DNA of 64,000 bases from Bacillota bacterium. Lineage in GTDB: Bacteria > Bacillota > Desulfotomaculia > Desulfotomaculales > Desulforudaceae. A model generated the notes under the pieces. It made no database searches, was not told where the DNA came from, and saw only the letters and a list, made by a program, of their open reading frames with translations. This document shows, piece after piece, positions 32,914-41,490 of the stretch (its first letter is position 1; every line of letters begins with the position of its first letter). The stretch spans positions 33,363 through 97,362 of the forward strand of contig JBFLXL010000008.1 of assembly GCA_040757205.1 (NCBI GenBank), given 5' to 3'. A program made the position numbers and the translations under genes.

Positions 32914-33012
32914 GGTAATGCGGCAGCTCTACAAACAAAGCTTGGTGTCCAAGTCGCGGACGCCGCGCGCCCCGAGGAGGTTAATGCGGCAGTTCTACAA
33001 ACAACGCTTGTT
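32914..33012. repeat. Partial duplication of a gene end
   Basis: Two ~28-base copies of TAATGCGGCAG(C/T)TCTAC followed by AAACAA(A/C)GCTTG lie at 32914-32943 and 32980-33009. The second is the true 3' end of the leftward gene at 32981; the first is a stray copy of the same coding end (QALFVELPH). Confidence 0.75.
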
Positions 33013-33295
33013 CTTCGGGCCGGTAGTCCGCGGTGAATTTCCCCTTGTAGTTAATGTCGAACTGCTTGAAGAAGCCCCGGGCGTTGATTCTGGTCTTCTT
33101 CACGAAGACGCCGTTCGGGCTCGGTTTCAGGCGGATGATTCGCCTTTCACGGTCGAAAGCGAGTTCGTACCGTTCTGCCGGCAAGGTTTTGCGCGCGATT
33201 TTGTTCAGCACGATGGAACTCTTTGACAGTGAGACAACCGGTTTCGGTTCCTCCCGCCGTTTCCTCTTCTTGGGCGTGTACACCTCGAAACCCAT
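32981..33295 (-). CDS. Hypothetical basic protein, 104 residues
   Basis: The ATG has an ideal AAAGGAGG site. The product starts MGFEVYTPKKRKRREEPKPV and has many basic residues, with KSSIVLNKIARKTL and YELAFDRERRIIRLKPS suggesting a compact beta-rich domain. No family is recognised. Codon use is less GC-biased than in neighbours. The 3' end has been partly duplicated just downstream. No operon partners. Confidence 0.65.
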   Translation of the reverse strand: MGFEVYTPKKRKRREEPKPVVSLSKSSIVLNKIARKTLPAERYELAFDRERRIIRLKPSPNGVFVKKTRINARGFFKQFDINYKGKFTADYRPEEQALFVELPH

Positions 33296-33606
33296 TTTTG
33301 TTCCTCCTTTTGCCTATTTGTGGCAAATTGTTGTTAGCATTATGTCCACGTTCATCATCGGTCAAACGTGTGCACCTATTGGTATTCATCATCTTTTTTC
33401 GATATACTGGAATCAGCGGTGACCGCTCTCACTATCCGGGCTGTTGCCGCGCAAAACAGGTGTTTTCCCTATGGATTCCCGTTCATTTATAGAAAGTGTT
33501 TCTTGCAGCGCAAGAATGGGGGAGTTGCTCACGACGATTCATCGTCGCTCATGCGGGAATGAAAATATCATCCAAAGATTCTATTTTTGGGGGAGGAGAG
33601 TAAGCT
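33296..33606. other. Intergenic region without a recognised gene
   Basis: This gap lies between divergent genes and is more AT-rich than its surroundings. It should carry promoters for both the leftward basic protein and prmA. I see no structured RNA that I can name. Confidence 0.4.
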
Positions 33607-34521
33607 TTGTTCTGGATGGAAGTGAGTATTATCACCCCCACCGGATACCGGCAACGGGTCGAAAACCTCATAACGGGCATGGGCGGGTCGGTACAGCAAC
33701 CCGAACCGGAGGCCGGGGCGAGCGCGGGAGCGAGCGTCGGGGCGGGCACCGGTGCCGGCACCGATGCCGCCAAGGAGGGGGAGGTGACCGTCACCGGTTA
33801 TTTCCCGGCCGAAGACCACGCGGGCGACACCATCCGTCTGCTGCGGGCCCGGGTCAAAAACGTGCTCGGGACCATCCCGGACATCACCTTCGCCGAGGTA
33901 CACGGCACGGACCCGAAAACCGGACGCCGCCGCCAGTGCACCACCTTCCGGGTGGGGGAGCGGCTGGTGGTGAAGCCGTCCTGGGAGAGCTACACCCCAA
34001 AGGGTGAGGAAGTGGTGGTCGAGCAGGACCCCACCTTGGCCTTCGGCTGCGGGACCCACCCCACCACCGCCCTGGCCCTGGAGTACCTGGAGCGCTACTT
34101 GGCCAGGGGGGCGCGCGTCCTGGACATCGGCACCGGTTCGGGCATCCTGGCCGTGGCCGCCGCCAAGCTGGGCGCGGGGGCGGTGTGTGCCGTCGACAAG
34201 GACCCGGTGGCGATCAGGGCCGCCCGGGAAACGGTGGCGCAGAACAACCTGCAGGGCCGGATCACCATTATTGAAGGAAACCTGCTGAACCAAGTCTCGG
34301 AAAAATGCGACCTTTTGGTGGCGAACCTGCACCCCCACCTGCTGGAGGAATTGATTCCGGCCGCCTTTTCCCGGATAACCCCCGGGGGCGCCTTGATCCT
34401 GACCGGGTTTACGGCCGATGACGAGGGACTGGCCGCCGGCCTTCTGCGGGGTGCCGGTTTCAAAGTCGAGCGGGCGAGCATCCGGGGGCGCTGGGTGGTC
34501 ATTCTGGCCCGCCGTCCCTAA
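33607..34521 (+). CDS. prmA: Ribosomal protein L11 methyltransferase-like protein
   Basis: The C-terminal two thirds match PrmA: DPTLAFGCGTHPTTALALEYLE, VLDIGTGSGILAVAAAKLGA (SAM motif I), CAVDKDPVAIRAARETV, and CDLLVANLHPHLLEELIP as the catalytic NxxPxL-like block, here NLHPHL. The N-terminal substrate domain is altered and holds a low-complexity Gly/Ala/Ser run at about residues 35-55. That run may be an expanded repeat. PrmA trimethylates L11. TTG start after GGAGGAGAG. A divergent paralogue of PrmA is an alternative. Confidence 0.8.
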   Translation: MFWMEVSIITPTGYRQRVENLITGMGGSVQQPEPEAGASAGASVGAGTGAGTDAAKEGEVTVTGYFPAEDHAGDTIRLLRARVKNVLGTIPDITFAEVHGTDPKTGRRRQCTTFRVGERLVVKPSWESYTPKGEEVVVEQDPTLAFGCGTHPTTALALEYLERYLARGARVLDIGTGSGILAVAAAKLGAGAVCAVDKDPVAIRAARETVAQNNLQGRITIIEGNLLNQVSEKCDLLVANLHPHLLEELIPAAFSRITPGGALILTGFTADDEGLAAGLLRGAGFKVERASIRGRWVVILARRP

Positions 34522-34537
34522 ACCGCACGCTTCCGTT

Positions 34538-34759
34538 CTATTCCGCTTCCCGGGGTGCTTCCTTTTCCCGGAACAGGGCGTCTTTCAAATACTGGTGGTA
34601 GAAATAGTCCGCGATCCCGATCAGGACCGCCGCGACGAGAATGACGAACACTCCCATTATTGCCCAATGGAAGCGTTTTAAATACCATAGAGGAATTATT
34701 TGGAAAACAAAGAATACCCAGAGAGACACCGATGCGGTAAAATAAATGGGAAAGCCCAT
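34538..34759 (-). CDS. Small two-helix membrane protein
   Basis: The 73-residue product MGFPIYFTASVSLWVFFVFQ has a first helix to about residue 25 and a second helix AIMGVFVILVAAVLIGIADY, then a charged tail. The hydrophobic pattern supports a real protein. However, the ribosome site is poor, and the first 60 bases overlap the opposite-strand ydcF start at 34700. Either this gene or the longer form of YdcF may be wrong. Confidence 0.45.
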   Translation of the reverse strand: MGFPIYFTASVSLWVFFVFQIIPLWYLKRFHWAIMGVFVILVAAVLIGIADYFYHQYLKDALFREKEAPREAE

Positions 34760-35512
34760 AACTTCAGACCGGGTACGGGTGATGCGAGATTGGCCGCGCA
34801 GTCCAAGCGCAAGCAGAAGGAGAAGGAGAAGGAACCGGAAGCCCAAGCCCCGTCGGCGGTGGGCGGTTTTGTCCTGTGGCGGCGGCGCCTGCGGAACCTG
34901 GCGCTGGGGGCGATGGTGCTTGCCGCGGTCGTGTGGTTCTCCCTGCCCGCGGTCGGCCGGTTTCTGGTGGTGGCCGATAAGCCGGCGCCGGCGGAGGTCC
35001 TGGTGGTGCTCTCCGGTGACCGGGGTGAGCGGCTGGAGTATGCCGTCCGGCTTCACCGGGAGGGCTTGGCCGAACGCCTCCTGTTAAGCGGCGGTCCCCT
35101 GTACACCGACCTGACCGCAGCCGACCTGCTGCGCCGCCACGCCCTGCTGCTGGGGGTCCCGGAGCACAAGATCATCATGGAGCCCCGCGCCGTGAACACC
35201 TACCAGAACGCCCTGTACAGCCGGGAGTTGATGGAGTACTACGGGCTGGATTCGGCGATCGTGGTTTCCTCCCCCTACCACATGCGCCGGGTCCGGGCCC
35301 TGTTCGACGAGGTGTTCCGGGACAGTGACATCCGCCTGTTTTACCGGCCGGTCGAGGATTCCTGGTTCGACCCGGAATGCTGGTGGGAATCAGCCGCGGG
35401 CCGGCGTCTGGTGCTGGGGGAGTACCTCAAGCTGACGGTCCTGGTCCTGCCCGAGCAGTGGCGGGCTTTTTTGTACCGCCGTGGCGCCGGCGAGCCTCCG
35501 GCCCCGAATTAG
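34700..35512 (+). CDS. YdcF/SanA-like DUF218 membrane protein
   Basis: After a lysine-rich N-terminus comes one helix (LALGAMVLAAVVWFSLPAVG) and then a DUF218 domain: AEVLVVLSGDRGERLEYAV, RLLLSGGPLY, IIMEPRAVNTYQNALYSREL and AIVVSSPYHMRRVRALF. The domain faces outside and is linked to envelope biogenesis; its reaction is not established. TTG 34700 has AGAGGA upstream; TTG 34790 would avoid overlap with the opposite gene but lacks a clear site. Confidence 0.82.
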   Translation: MENKEYPERHRCGKINGKAHNFRPGTGDARLAAQSKRKQKEKEKEPEAQAPSAVGGFVLWRRRLRNLALGAMVLAAVVWFSLPAVGRFLVVADKPAPAEVLVVLSGDRGERLEYAVRLHREGLAERLLLSGGPLYTDLTAADLLRRHALLLGVPEHKIIMEPRAVNTYQNALYSRELMEYYGLDSAIVVSSPYHMRRVRALFDEVFRDSDIRLFYRPVEDSWFDPECWWESAAGRRLVLGEYLKLTVLVLPEQWRAFLYRRGAGEPPAPN

Positions 35513-35637
35513 CGGAGAAACACCAAGGACCGCACTGGAAGAGGGACCATTTATTTCGGGTCATTTACGGCCGCCCGGCCTTGTAGTATGATGAAACAAA
35601 ATTCTGTGGGGCTTTTTCGGGGGAGAGGGCCGGGATT

Positions 35638-36990
35638 TTGCGTTTGCTCCAAAGGATCAAGGCTTATGACAACCCGGTGAGCAGGGTGGTGCTGTCCCAG
35701 GTTTTCATCTTCGGGGCGCTCCTGCTGGTTAGACCCGGCCTGTGGCCGGTGGTGCTGTTTTTGGTGCCGGCCAACGGCTTGGCGCTCTTTTTCGCCCTGC
35801 GGGGGCAGCAGAGCGGGCGGCAAATCATTACGGTGAAGCTTGACGACCAGCCGATCGACCCCACCTTCGAGATCGCCAGCGAAACGCTGCCCTATATGCG
35901 CCGGGGTCTCAACGCGGAGAGCGCCTTGCAGACCGCCCAGATCATCCAGAAAATCGGCGACGTGCCGGCGGTGGCGATCACCGACCGGGTGCGCGTGCTG
36001 GCCTTTATCGGCCCCGGCTGCGAAAAGCACCCGCCGGGGCGCGAGATCGTCACCCAGGCCACCAAGGAGGTTATCGCCACCGGTGAGCTGAAAGTGGCGG
36101 AGAAGCAGGAGGACCTGAAATGTCCGGTCCGGGACTGCGAGTGCCCCATCGCGGGCGCCGTCATCGTTCCCCTGAAGGTGCGGGACGAGGTCGTGGGCAC
36201 CTTGAAGCTCTACCGGACCGAAAAAGGGCCGGTCCCCTCCGGAGTCGTCAAACTGGGGGTGGGGATCGGGCAGTTGCTCGGGTTCCAGATGGAACTGTCC
36301 GAGCTGGACCGGCAGGCGCAGTTGGTGACCAGGGCCGAGCTGGACGCCCTGCGGGCGCAGATCAACCCGCACTTTTTGTTCAACACGCTGAACACGATCA
36401 TTATGTTCAGCCGTACGCACCCCGAGACCGCGCGCCGCCTGCTGATCCGTCTGGCCGCCTTCTTCCGGCACGCCTTTAAGCGCACCGGGCACTTCAGCAC
36501 GCTGGCCGAGGAATTGGAGTGTGTCGACGCCTACGCCGTCCTGGAAAAAGCTCGCTTCCGCGAGAAGCTGCACGTGGTCCGGGACGTGGACGAGAGCTTG
36601 CTGGACTTCCAGGTGCCGGTGCTCACGTTGCAGCCGCTTGTCGAGAACGCGGTGAAACACGGGATCATGCCGAAGATGGGGAACGGTACGGTGAAGATCA
36701 TCATCCGCCGGGCCGGCGGGGAAATGCAGGTGGAGATTGCGGACGACGGGGTGGGTGTCCCGGACGACATTCTGCCGCAGGTTTTCAAGCCCGGATTCGG
36801 TTCGGGGAGCGGCGTGGGGTTGAGCAACGTCAGCGAACGCCTAAAAAGTCTTTTCGGCGCCGAATACGGGCTGAAGATAGACACCGAAGCAGGTGTGGGA
36901 ACCAGGGTGTATTTCCGGATTCCGCTGGTGCACGGCGTTCAGGAGAAGGGAGTGAGCAGGGCCAATGAAGCTAAGAGCCTTGATAGTTGA
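35638..36990 (+). CDS. LytS/YehU-type sensor histidine kinase
   Basis: Two N-terminal helices (VVLSQVFIFGALLLV, WPVVLFLVPANGLALFFAL) are followed by a GAF-like domain (about residues 80-215) containing GCEKHPPGREIV and paired cysteines (CPVRDCECPIAG). The His-kinase block ALRAQINPHFLFNTLNTI and the ATPase LVENAVKHGI then follow. This arrangement defines the LytS family. The cysteines in the sensor domain may bind metal or sense redox state. TTG start. It overlaps the LytTR regulator gene by 26 bases, so the two are translated together. Confidence 0.9.
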   Translation: MRLLQRIKAYDNPVSRVVLSQVFIFGALLLVRPGLWPVVLFLVPANGLALFFALRGQQSGRQIITVKLDDQPIDPTFEIASETLPYMRRGLNAESALQTAQIIQKIGDVPAVAITDRVRVLAFIGPGCEKHPPGREIVTQATKEVIATGELKVAEKQEDLKCPVRDCECPIAGAVIVPLKVRDEVVGTLKLYRTEKGPVPSGVVKLGVGIGQLLGFQMELSELDRQAQLVTRAELDALRAQINPHFLFNTLNTIIMFSRTHPETARRLLIRLAAFFRHAFKRTGHFSTLAEELECVDAYAVLEKARFREKLHVVRDVDESLLDFQVPVLTLQPLVENAVKHGIMPKMGNGTVKIIIRRAGGEMQVEIADDGVGVPDDILPQVFKPGFGSGSGVGLSNVSERLKSLFGAEYGLKIDTEAGVGTRVYFRIPLVHGVQEKGVSRANEAKSLDS

Positions 36991-37729
36991 CGACGAGTAC
37001 CCGGCCCGCCAGGAGTTGCGCTATCTGCTGGGCAACTTCCCGGACATCGAGGTCGTGGGTGAGGCCGCCAACGCCCACGAGGCGCTGGCCCTGATCGAAG
37101 CGCTCGATTATTCGGTGCTGTTCCTGGACATCTCCATGCCGGGAATGGACGGCTTGCAATTGGGCGCGGCCATCCGCGAACTGGAGAGCCCGCCCTACGT
37201 GATCTTCGTGACCGCGTACAACGGGTTCGCCTTAAAGGCTTTTGAAGTGGACGCCATCGACTACGTGATGAAACCCATTGACGAGGGTCGCCTGCGGATG
37301 GCGATCAACAAGGTGATCCGGGCCACGCAGGAGGTGGCCCCGTGCGCCGAGGCGGTTGACGGGGGCGTTCCGGCCGCCGCCGTGCCCGCGTTCCGGATCG
37401 ACCGGATTCCGGCCGAGCGGAACGGGAAGACCATCCTGGTCAGCGAGTCCGACATCGTGTACGCCTTCACCGAGCAGGACACGGTGTGCATCAAGACTTA
37501 CGACGAAAAGCTCTTGACCCGCTTCACCGTCAAGGAACTGGAGGGGCGGCTGGACCCGAACATCTTCTTCCGCACCCACCGGTGCTGCGTGGTAAACCTG
37601 CGCAAGGTGAAGGAGATCATCCCGCTTTTCAGCGGCACCTACGCCCTGGTGGTGGACGACCGGGAGCGGAGTGAGGTGCCGCTCAGCCGGGGGCAGGCGA
37701 AAAAACTGCGCAAGATTCTGGGCTTTTGA
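36965..37729 (+). CDS. LytTR-type response regulator
   Basis: A receiver domain (ALIVDDEYPARQELRYLL; phospho-Asp in LFLDISMPGMDG; VTAYNGFALKAFEVDAIDYV) is followed by a LytTR DNA-binding domain (FRIDRIPAERNGKTILVS, FFRTHRCCVVNLRKVKEIIP, VPLSRGQAKKLRKIL). LytTR proteins bind direct repeats with a beta-sheet domain and often control carbon-metabolism or wall genes. Partner of the overlapping LytS-type kinase. The target is not visible in the window. Confidence 0.92.
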   Translation: MKLRALIVDDEYPARQELRYLLGNFPDIEVVGEAANAHEALALIEALDYSVLFLDISMPGMDGLQLGAAIRELESPPYVIFVTAYNGFALKAFEVDAIDYVMKPIDEGRLRMAINKVIRATQEVAPCAEAVDGGVPAAAVPAFRIDRIPAERNGKTILVSESDIVYAFTEQDTVCIKTYDEKLLTRFTVKELEGRLDPNIFFRTHRCCVVNLRKVKEIIPLFSGTYALVVDDRERSEVPLSRGQAKKLRKILGF

Positions 37730-37833
37730 TTTATCTGCACCGGTGGTGAAGCTTTCAATAGTTTGATCCGCTGTGGCGAAAAACGCAAGATACTCGGTCT
37801 TTGATGCGAAGCGACGCGCGCGGGGGGACTCTC

Positions 37834-38229
37834 TTGATCCTGGGTATCGGAGTCGATCTTGTTTCGGTCAACCGGATCCGGGCGGCGTCGGAACGCACCG
37901 GGGGCCGCATACTGGTGCGCCTTTTCACGCCCGCCGAGCGGGACTGCTGCCGGGCGCGCCGCACGGCCTACGAGTGCTACGCGGCGCGTTTCGCCGCCAA
38001 GGAGGCGGTGTTCAAGGCGCTGGGCACCGGCTTTTCGGGTGGGCGCTGGCACGACGTGGAGATCACCAACGGTCCGGGTGGCGGACCGGTGGCGGCGCTG
38101 ACCGGGGGCGCGGCCCGGGCCGCGGCCCGGCGGGGGATCACCCGGGTGCTGCTGTCGCTGAGCCACGAGGGGGACCAGGCCGTGGCCTTCGCCATCGCCG
38201 TCGGCCCGTCCGAAAGTCAAGAAAGCTAA
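37834..38229 (+). CDS. acpS: Holo-[acyl-carrier-protein] synthase
   Basis: The start LGIGVDLVSVNRIRAA has the metal-binding Asp, and ARFAAKEAVFKALGTGFSGG is the second signature. AcpS transfers phosphopantetheine from CoA to acyl carrier protein. TTG 37834, six bases after a GGGGGG run, gives the normal family N-terminus. The last residues (SESQES) and stop lie in a dispersed repeat. It heads acpS-nnr-alr, the same order as in Bacillus. Confidence 0.93.
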   Translation: MILGIGVDLVSVNRIRAASERTGGRILVRLFTPAERDCCRARRTAYECYAARFAAKEAVFKALGTGFSGGRWHDVEITNGPGGGPVAALTGGAARAAARRGITRVLLSLSHEGDQAVAFAIAVGPSESQES

Positions 38230-38256
38230 GAAGGGGGGGGACAGTCCTCCTTTTTG
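38215..38256. repeat. Dispersed palindromic repeat, copy at the acpS end
   Basis: GAAAGTCAAGAAAGCTAAG leads into a degenerate palindrome (GGGGGGACAGTCCTCC). The same lead-in and palindrome occur before alr (about 40115) and after recO (about 51010), so the element is longer than the palindrome alone. Confidence 0.75.
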
Positions 38257-38338
38257 ATACGGGGCAGGGCGGGGGTTTTGCAACAGAGAACCGTCCCCTG
38301 TCGCAACCGGTCGCAGTTTTTGGGGAGGGTGAGGATCT

Positions 38339-39952
38339 ATGCGGGTGGTTACCGCGGCGGAAATGGGGGAGATAGACCGCCGGGCCACCGAGGAATACGG
38401 CATCCCGGGGCTCGTCTTGATGGAAAACGCGGGCCTTAAGGTTTTTGACTGTGTGCGCCGGGTCCTGGGCGGGGTGGACGGAAAACGGGTGGTGGTTCTG
38501 GCCGGAAAGGGCGACAACGGCGGCGACGGGCTGGTGGCCGCCCGCCATTTGCTCCAGAACGGTGCCCGGGTGAAGGTTCTGTTCAGCGGTGACCCGGCGG
38601 AGGCGGCGGGTGACGCCGGAGTCAACCTCGAGATCTGGAAGAGGCTTGGGCAACGGCTCCACCTGCTGCAGGACCGGAACGCGGTTCAGTTTTTGCAGCT
38701 TGCGCTGCTGTCGGCGGACCTGGTGGTGGACGCGCTCTTCGGCACCGGTTTCAGGGGCGAGGTGCGCGACCGGGCGCGAAAGGCCATCGAGGCCGTCAAC
38801 GAGTCGGGCAAACCGGTGGTGGCCGTGGACATCCCGTCCGGGGTGGAGGCGGACACCGGCGCGGTGCGCAGGCCGGCCGTCCAGGCGACCCACACGGTCA
38901 CGTTCGGCCTGCCCAAGCTCGGGCTGGTCCTGGAACCGGGGGCGGGGCGGACCGGCGAATTGCACGTGGTGGACATCTCCCTGCCGCGGCCGCTGCTGGA
39001 GGCGGAGGCGGAGGGCGGCCGGTATCTGCTCACCCCGGCACTGGTTCGGGGGTGGTTGCCTCCCCGCGGGGTGGAGGCGCACAAGGGGCGTTTCGGCCAC
39101 GTTTTGGTGGCGGCGGGATCGCGGGGGATGTCCGGCGCGGCCGTCCTGGCGGCGCGCGCGGCGGCTTATGCCGGGGCCGGGCTGGTCACCCTGGCCGTGC
39201 CCCGGGGCATCCAGGCGGTGGCCGCCGGTCTGCAGCCGGAGCTGATGACCCTCGGGTTGCCCGAGACCGGCGCCGGGACTTTGAGCCGGGCGGCCCGCGA
39301 GCAGATTGAGGAATTCCTGCCCCGTGTCTCCGTGCTGGCTCTGGGTCCGGGACTGTCCGCGCATCCGGAGACGGTGGAACTGGTCCGCGAGCTTTTGCCC
39401 GGGGTGCGGGTGCCGTGCGTCCTGGACGCCGACGGCCTGAACGCCTTCGCGGCCGGGGAAGGGGAGGCCGGCCGGAGTCACGTCGGGGCGCCCGCGGGGG
39501 CATCCGTGGCGGAATCGTTCCCGCCCGGCGGCTTCCGGGAAAAACCCGACCTGGTGCTCACCCCCCACCCGGGGGAAATGGCGCGGCTTCTAGGCTTGAA
39601 GGGCGCGGCCGAGGTGCAGGCCGACCGTCTCGGCGTCACCGAGCGCACGGCCGCCGCCTGGCGGTGCACGGTGGTGCTGAAAGGGGCCCGCACACTGGTG
39701 GCCGAACCGGGCAGGACATACATCAACCCGACGGGGAACCCCGGGATGGCCACGGGCGGAACCGGCGACGTCCTGACCGGGATGATCGCCGGGCTTCTGG
39801 CCCAGGGCCTGGAACCCGGTCCGGCGGCGGCGGCGGCCGCTTTCCTGCACGGGCGGGCCGGCGACCTGGCGGCGGCGGAACGCGGGCAGGCGTCCCTGCT
39901 GGCCGGAAACCTGCTGGAGTATCTGCCCGCGGCCTTCCGCGAACTCGCCTAA
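38339..39952 (+). CDS. nnr: Bifunctional NAD(P)H-hydrate epimerase/dehydratase
   Basis: The N-terminal epimerase domain shows RRATEEYGIPGLVLMENAG, VVLAGKGDNGGDGLVAARHL and VVAVDIPSGVEADTG. The C-terminal ADP-dependent dehydratase domain shows HKGRFGHVLVAAGSRGMSGA, PCVLDADGLNAFA, VLTPHPGEMARLLG and NPTGNPGMATGGTGDVLTGM. Together they repair hydrated NADH and NADPH. The 537-residue length fits the fused form. It lies between acpS and alr, as in Bacillus. Confidence 0.95.
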   Translation: MRVVTAAEMGEIDRRATEEYGIPGLVLMENAGLKVFDCVRRVLGGVDGKRVVVLAGKGDNGGDGLVAARHLLQNGARVKVLFSGDPAEAAGDAGVNLEIWKRLGQRLHLLQDRNAVQFLQLALLSADLVVDALFGTGFRGEVRDRARKAIEAVNESGKPVVAVDIPSGVEADTGAVRRPAVQATHTVTFGLPKLGLVLEPGAGRTGELHVVDISLPRPLLEAEAEGGRYLLTPALVRGWLPPRGVEAHKGRFGHVLVAAGSRGMSGAAVLAARAAAYAGAGLVTLAVPRGIQAVAAGLQPELMTLGLPETGAGTLSRAAREQIEEFLPRVSVLALGPGLSAHPETVELVRELLPGVRVPCVLDADGLNAFAAGEGEAGRSHVGAPAGASVAESFPPGGFREKPDLVLTPHPGEMARLLGLKGAAEVQADRLGVTERTAAAWRCTVVLKGARTLVAEPGRTYINPTGNPGMATGGTGDVLTGMIAGLLAQGLEPGPAAAAAAFLHGRAGDLAAAERGQASLLAGNLLEYLPAAFRELA

Positions 39953-39953
39953 G

Positions 39954-40157
39954 AAAAGGGGGACAGTCCCCTGTTTTTTAAAGACGGACCTATGCGCGCA
40001 GCAAGTTGTCTGAACCTCCTTTCGGTGTTGTCGCGAGCGGAGACTTGGAAGCAGAATAAACGGAGGACTGTCCCCTTTCTGGAGTCTGGGTTCGCGACTT
40101 CAAACTGAGGATTGTGAAAGTCAAAGAAGGTAAAATAGGGGACTGTCCCCCTTTTTT
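39954..40157. repeat. Three palindromic repeats between nnr and alr
   Basis: Copies centre at 39954-39978 (AAAAGGGGGACAGTCCCCT), 40062-40080 (GGAGGACTGTCCCCTTTCT) and 40135-40157 (AGGGGACTGTCCCCC). The last is preceded by GAAAGTCAAAGAAGG, the longer lead-in seen at two other sites. Nearly the whole nnr-alr gap is made of these units. Confidence 0.85.
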
Positions 40158-40170
40158 GGGTGGGGTGTTT

Positions 40171-41310
40171 TTGAAAGAGTATTCGGTGTGGGCGGAGGTG
40201 GACCTTTCCGCCCTGGTGCACAACCTCGGCGAGGTGCGTCGGCTGGTCGGGCGCGACACCGAGGTGGCGGCGGTGGTAAAGGCGAACGCGTACGGGCACG
40301 GGATGGTCGAGGTGGCCCGCGCGCTCTTGGCGCACGGCGCCGACCGTCTCTGCGTGGCCCGGGTGGAGGAGGGGGTGGCGCTCCGCGAGGCGGGGATGGA
40401 CGCCCCGGTGCTGGTGATGGGCTTTGTGCCGCCGGCCCTCTACGACACGGCCTTGGACCACCACCTGACGCTCACGGTCTTCGACCCGGAGACGGCGGCC
40501 GGGCTCTCGGCCGCGGCCGGCCGCCACGGCCGCACCGCGCCCGTGCACTTAAAGCTCGACACCGGGATGGGCCGCCTCGGGCTGGTCACCGCCGACCGGG
40601 ACCTGTACCGGCACATCCTGACCATCGCATCCCTGCCGCACCTGGAGATCAAGGGCCTGTACACTCACTTCGCCAACGCGGACCGGCGCGACAAGGCCCA
40701 CGCCCGGCGCCAACTGGTCGATTTCGTGGAAGTCACATGCACCCTGGGGCACGACGGGATCGACATCGAACTCCTGCACGCCGCGAACAGCGCGGCGCTC
40801 ATCGACATGCCGGAGAGTCGGCTGAACTTGGTGCGTCCGGGGATCATGCTGTACGGCCTGTACCCGTCCCCGGAGGTGGAGACGCGCCGGGTCGACCTGC
40901 GTCCGGTCATGACCCTCAAAGCCCAGGTCGGCTCCGTCAAGCGGGTGCCCGCCGGGTGGACCGTCAGCTACGGCTCCACTTACACCACGCCGGCCCCGAC
41001 GACTCTGGCCACCGTACCCTGCGGGTACGCAGACGGCTACAACCGCCACCTTTCCAACCGGGGCGCGGTCCTGATCCACGGGCGGCGCGCGCCGGTGGTC
41101 GGGCGGGTGACGATGGACCAGGTGGTGGTCGACGTGGGGCACATTCCGGACGTGGCGGCGGGCGACGAGGTGGTGCTGTTCGGCCGGCAGGGGAAGGCGG
41201 AACTGCACGTGGACGAGCTGGCCGCACTGCTCGGCACCATCAACTACGAGGTGGTCTGCGCGGTCAGCGCGCGCGTGCCGCGGGTGTACGTGCGGAACGA
41301 AATCACATAA
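40171..41310 (+). CDS. alr: Alanine racemase
   Basis: The PLP lysine lies in VAAVVKANAYGHGMVEVARA near the N-terminus. The catalytic Tyr region is GSTYTTPAPTTLATVPCGYADG, with VGRVTMDQVVVDVG further on. Alr makes D-alanine for peptidoglycan. I start at TTG 40171 (KEYSVWAEVDLSALVHN), preceded by GGGTGGGGTG. Longer open frames read through a palindromic repeat. It is the third gene of acpS-nnr-alr. Confidence 0.95.
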   Translation: MKEYSVWAEVDLSALVHNLGEVRRLVGRDTEVAAVVKANAYGHGMVEVARALLAHGADRLCVARVEEGVALREAGMDAPVLVMGFVPPALYDTALDHHLTLTVFDPETAAGLSAAAGRHGRTAPVHLKLDTGMGRLGLVTADRDLYRHILTIASLPHLEIKGLYTHFANADRRDKAHARRQLVDFVEVTCTLGHDGIDIELLHAANSAALIDMPESRLNLVRPGIMLYGLYPSPEVETRRVDLRPVMTLKAQVGSVKRVPAGWTVSYGSTYTTPAPTTLATVPCGYADGYNRHLSNRGAVLIHGRRAPVVGRVTMDQVVVDVGHIPDVAAGDEVVLFGRQGKAELHVDELAALLGTINYEVVCAVSARVPRVYVRNEIT

Positions 41311-41490
41311 CTGCAGTCAATATCAATCAATCAGCCAGCCAGTATCTCAAAATAGCCTCTTTCGGCCGTTCTTTGTCAAACCGGGCTGCTGCCGTTTTCC
41401 AAAAGATATGCAGCCATTAACCGGCCGGTCTTGAACTTGGACGGTCCGGGCGGGCGTATGCTAGCATGATGGTGTCGGGAGGCGAAGCCC

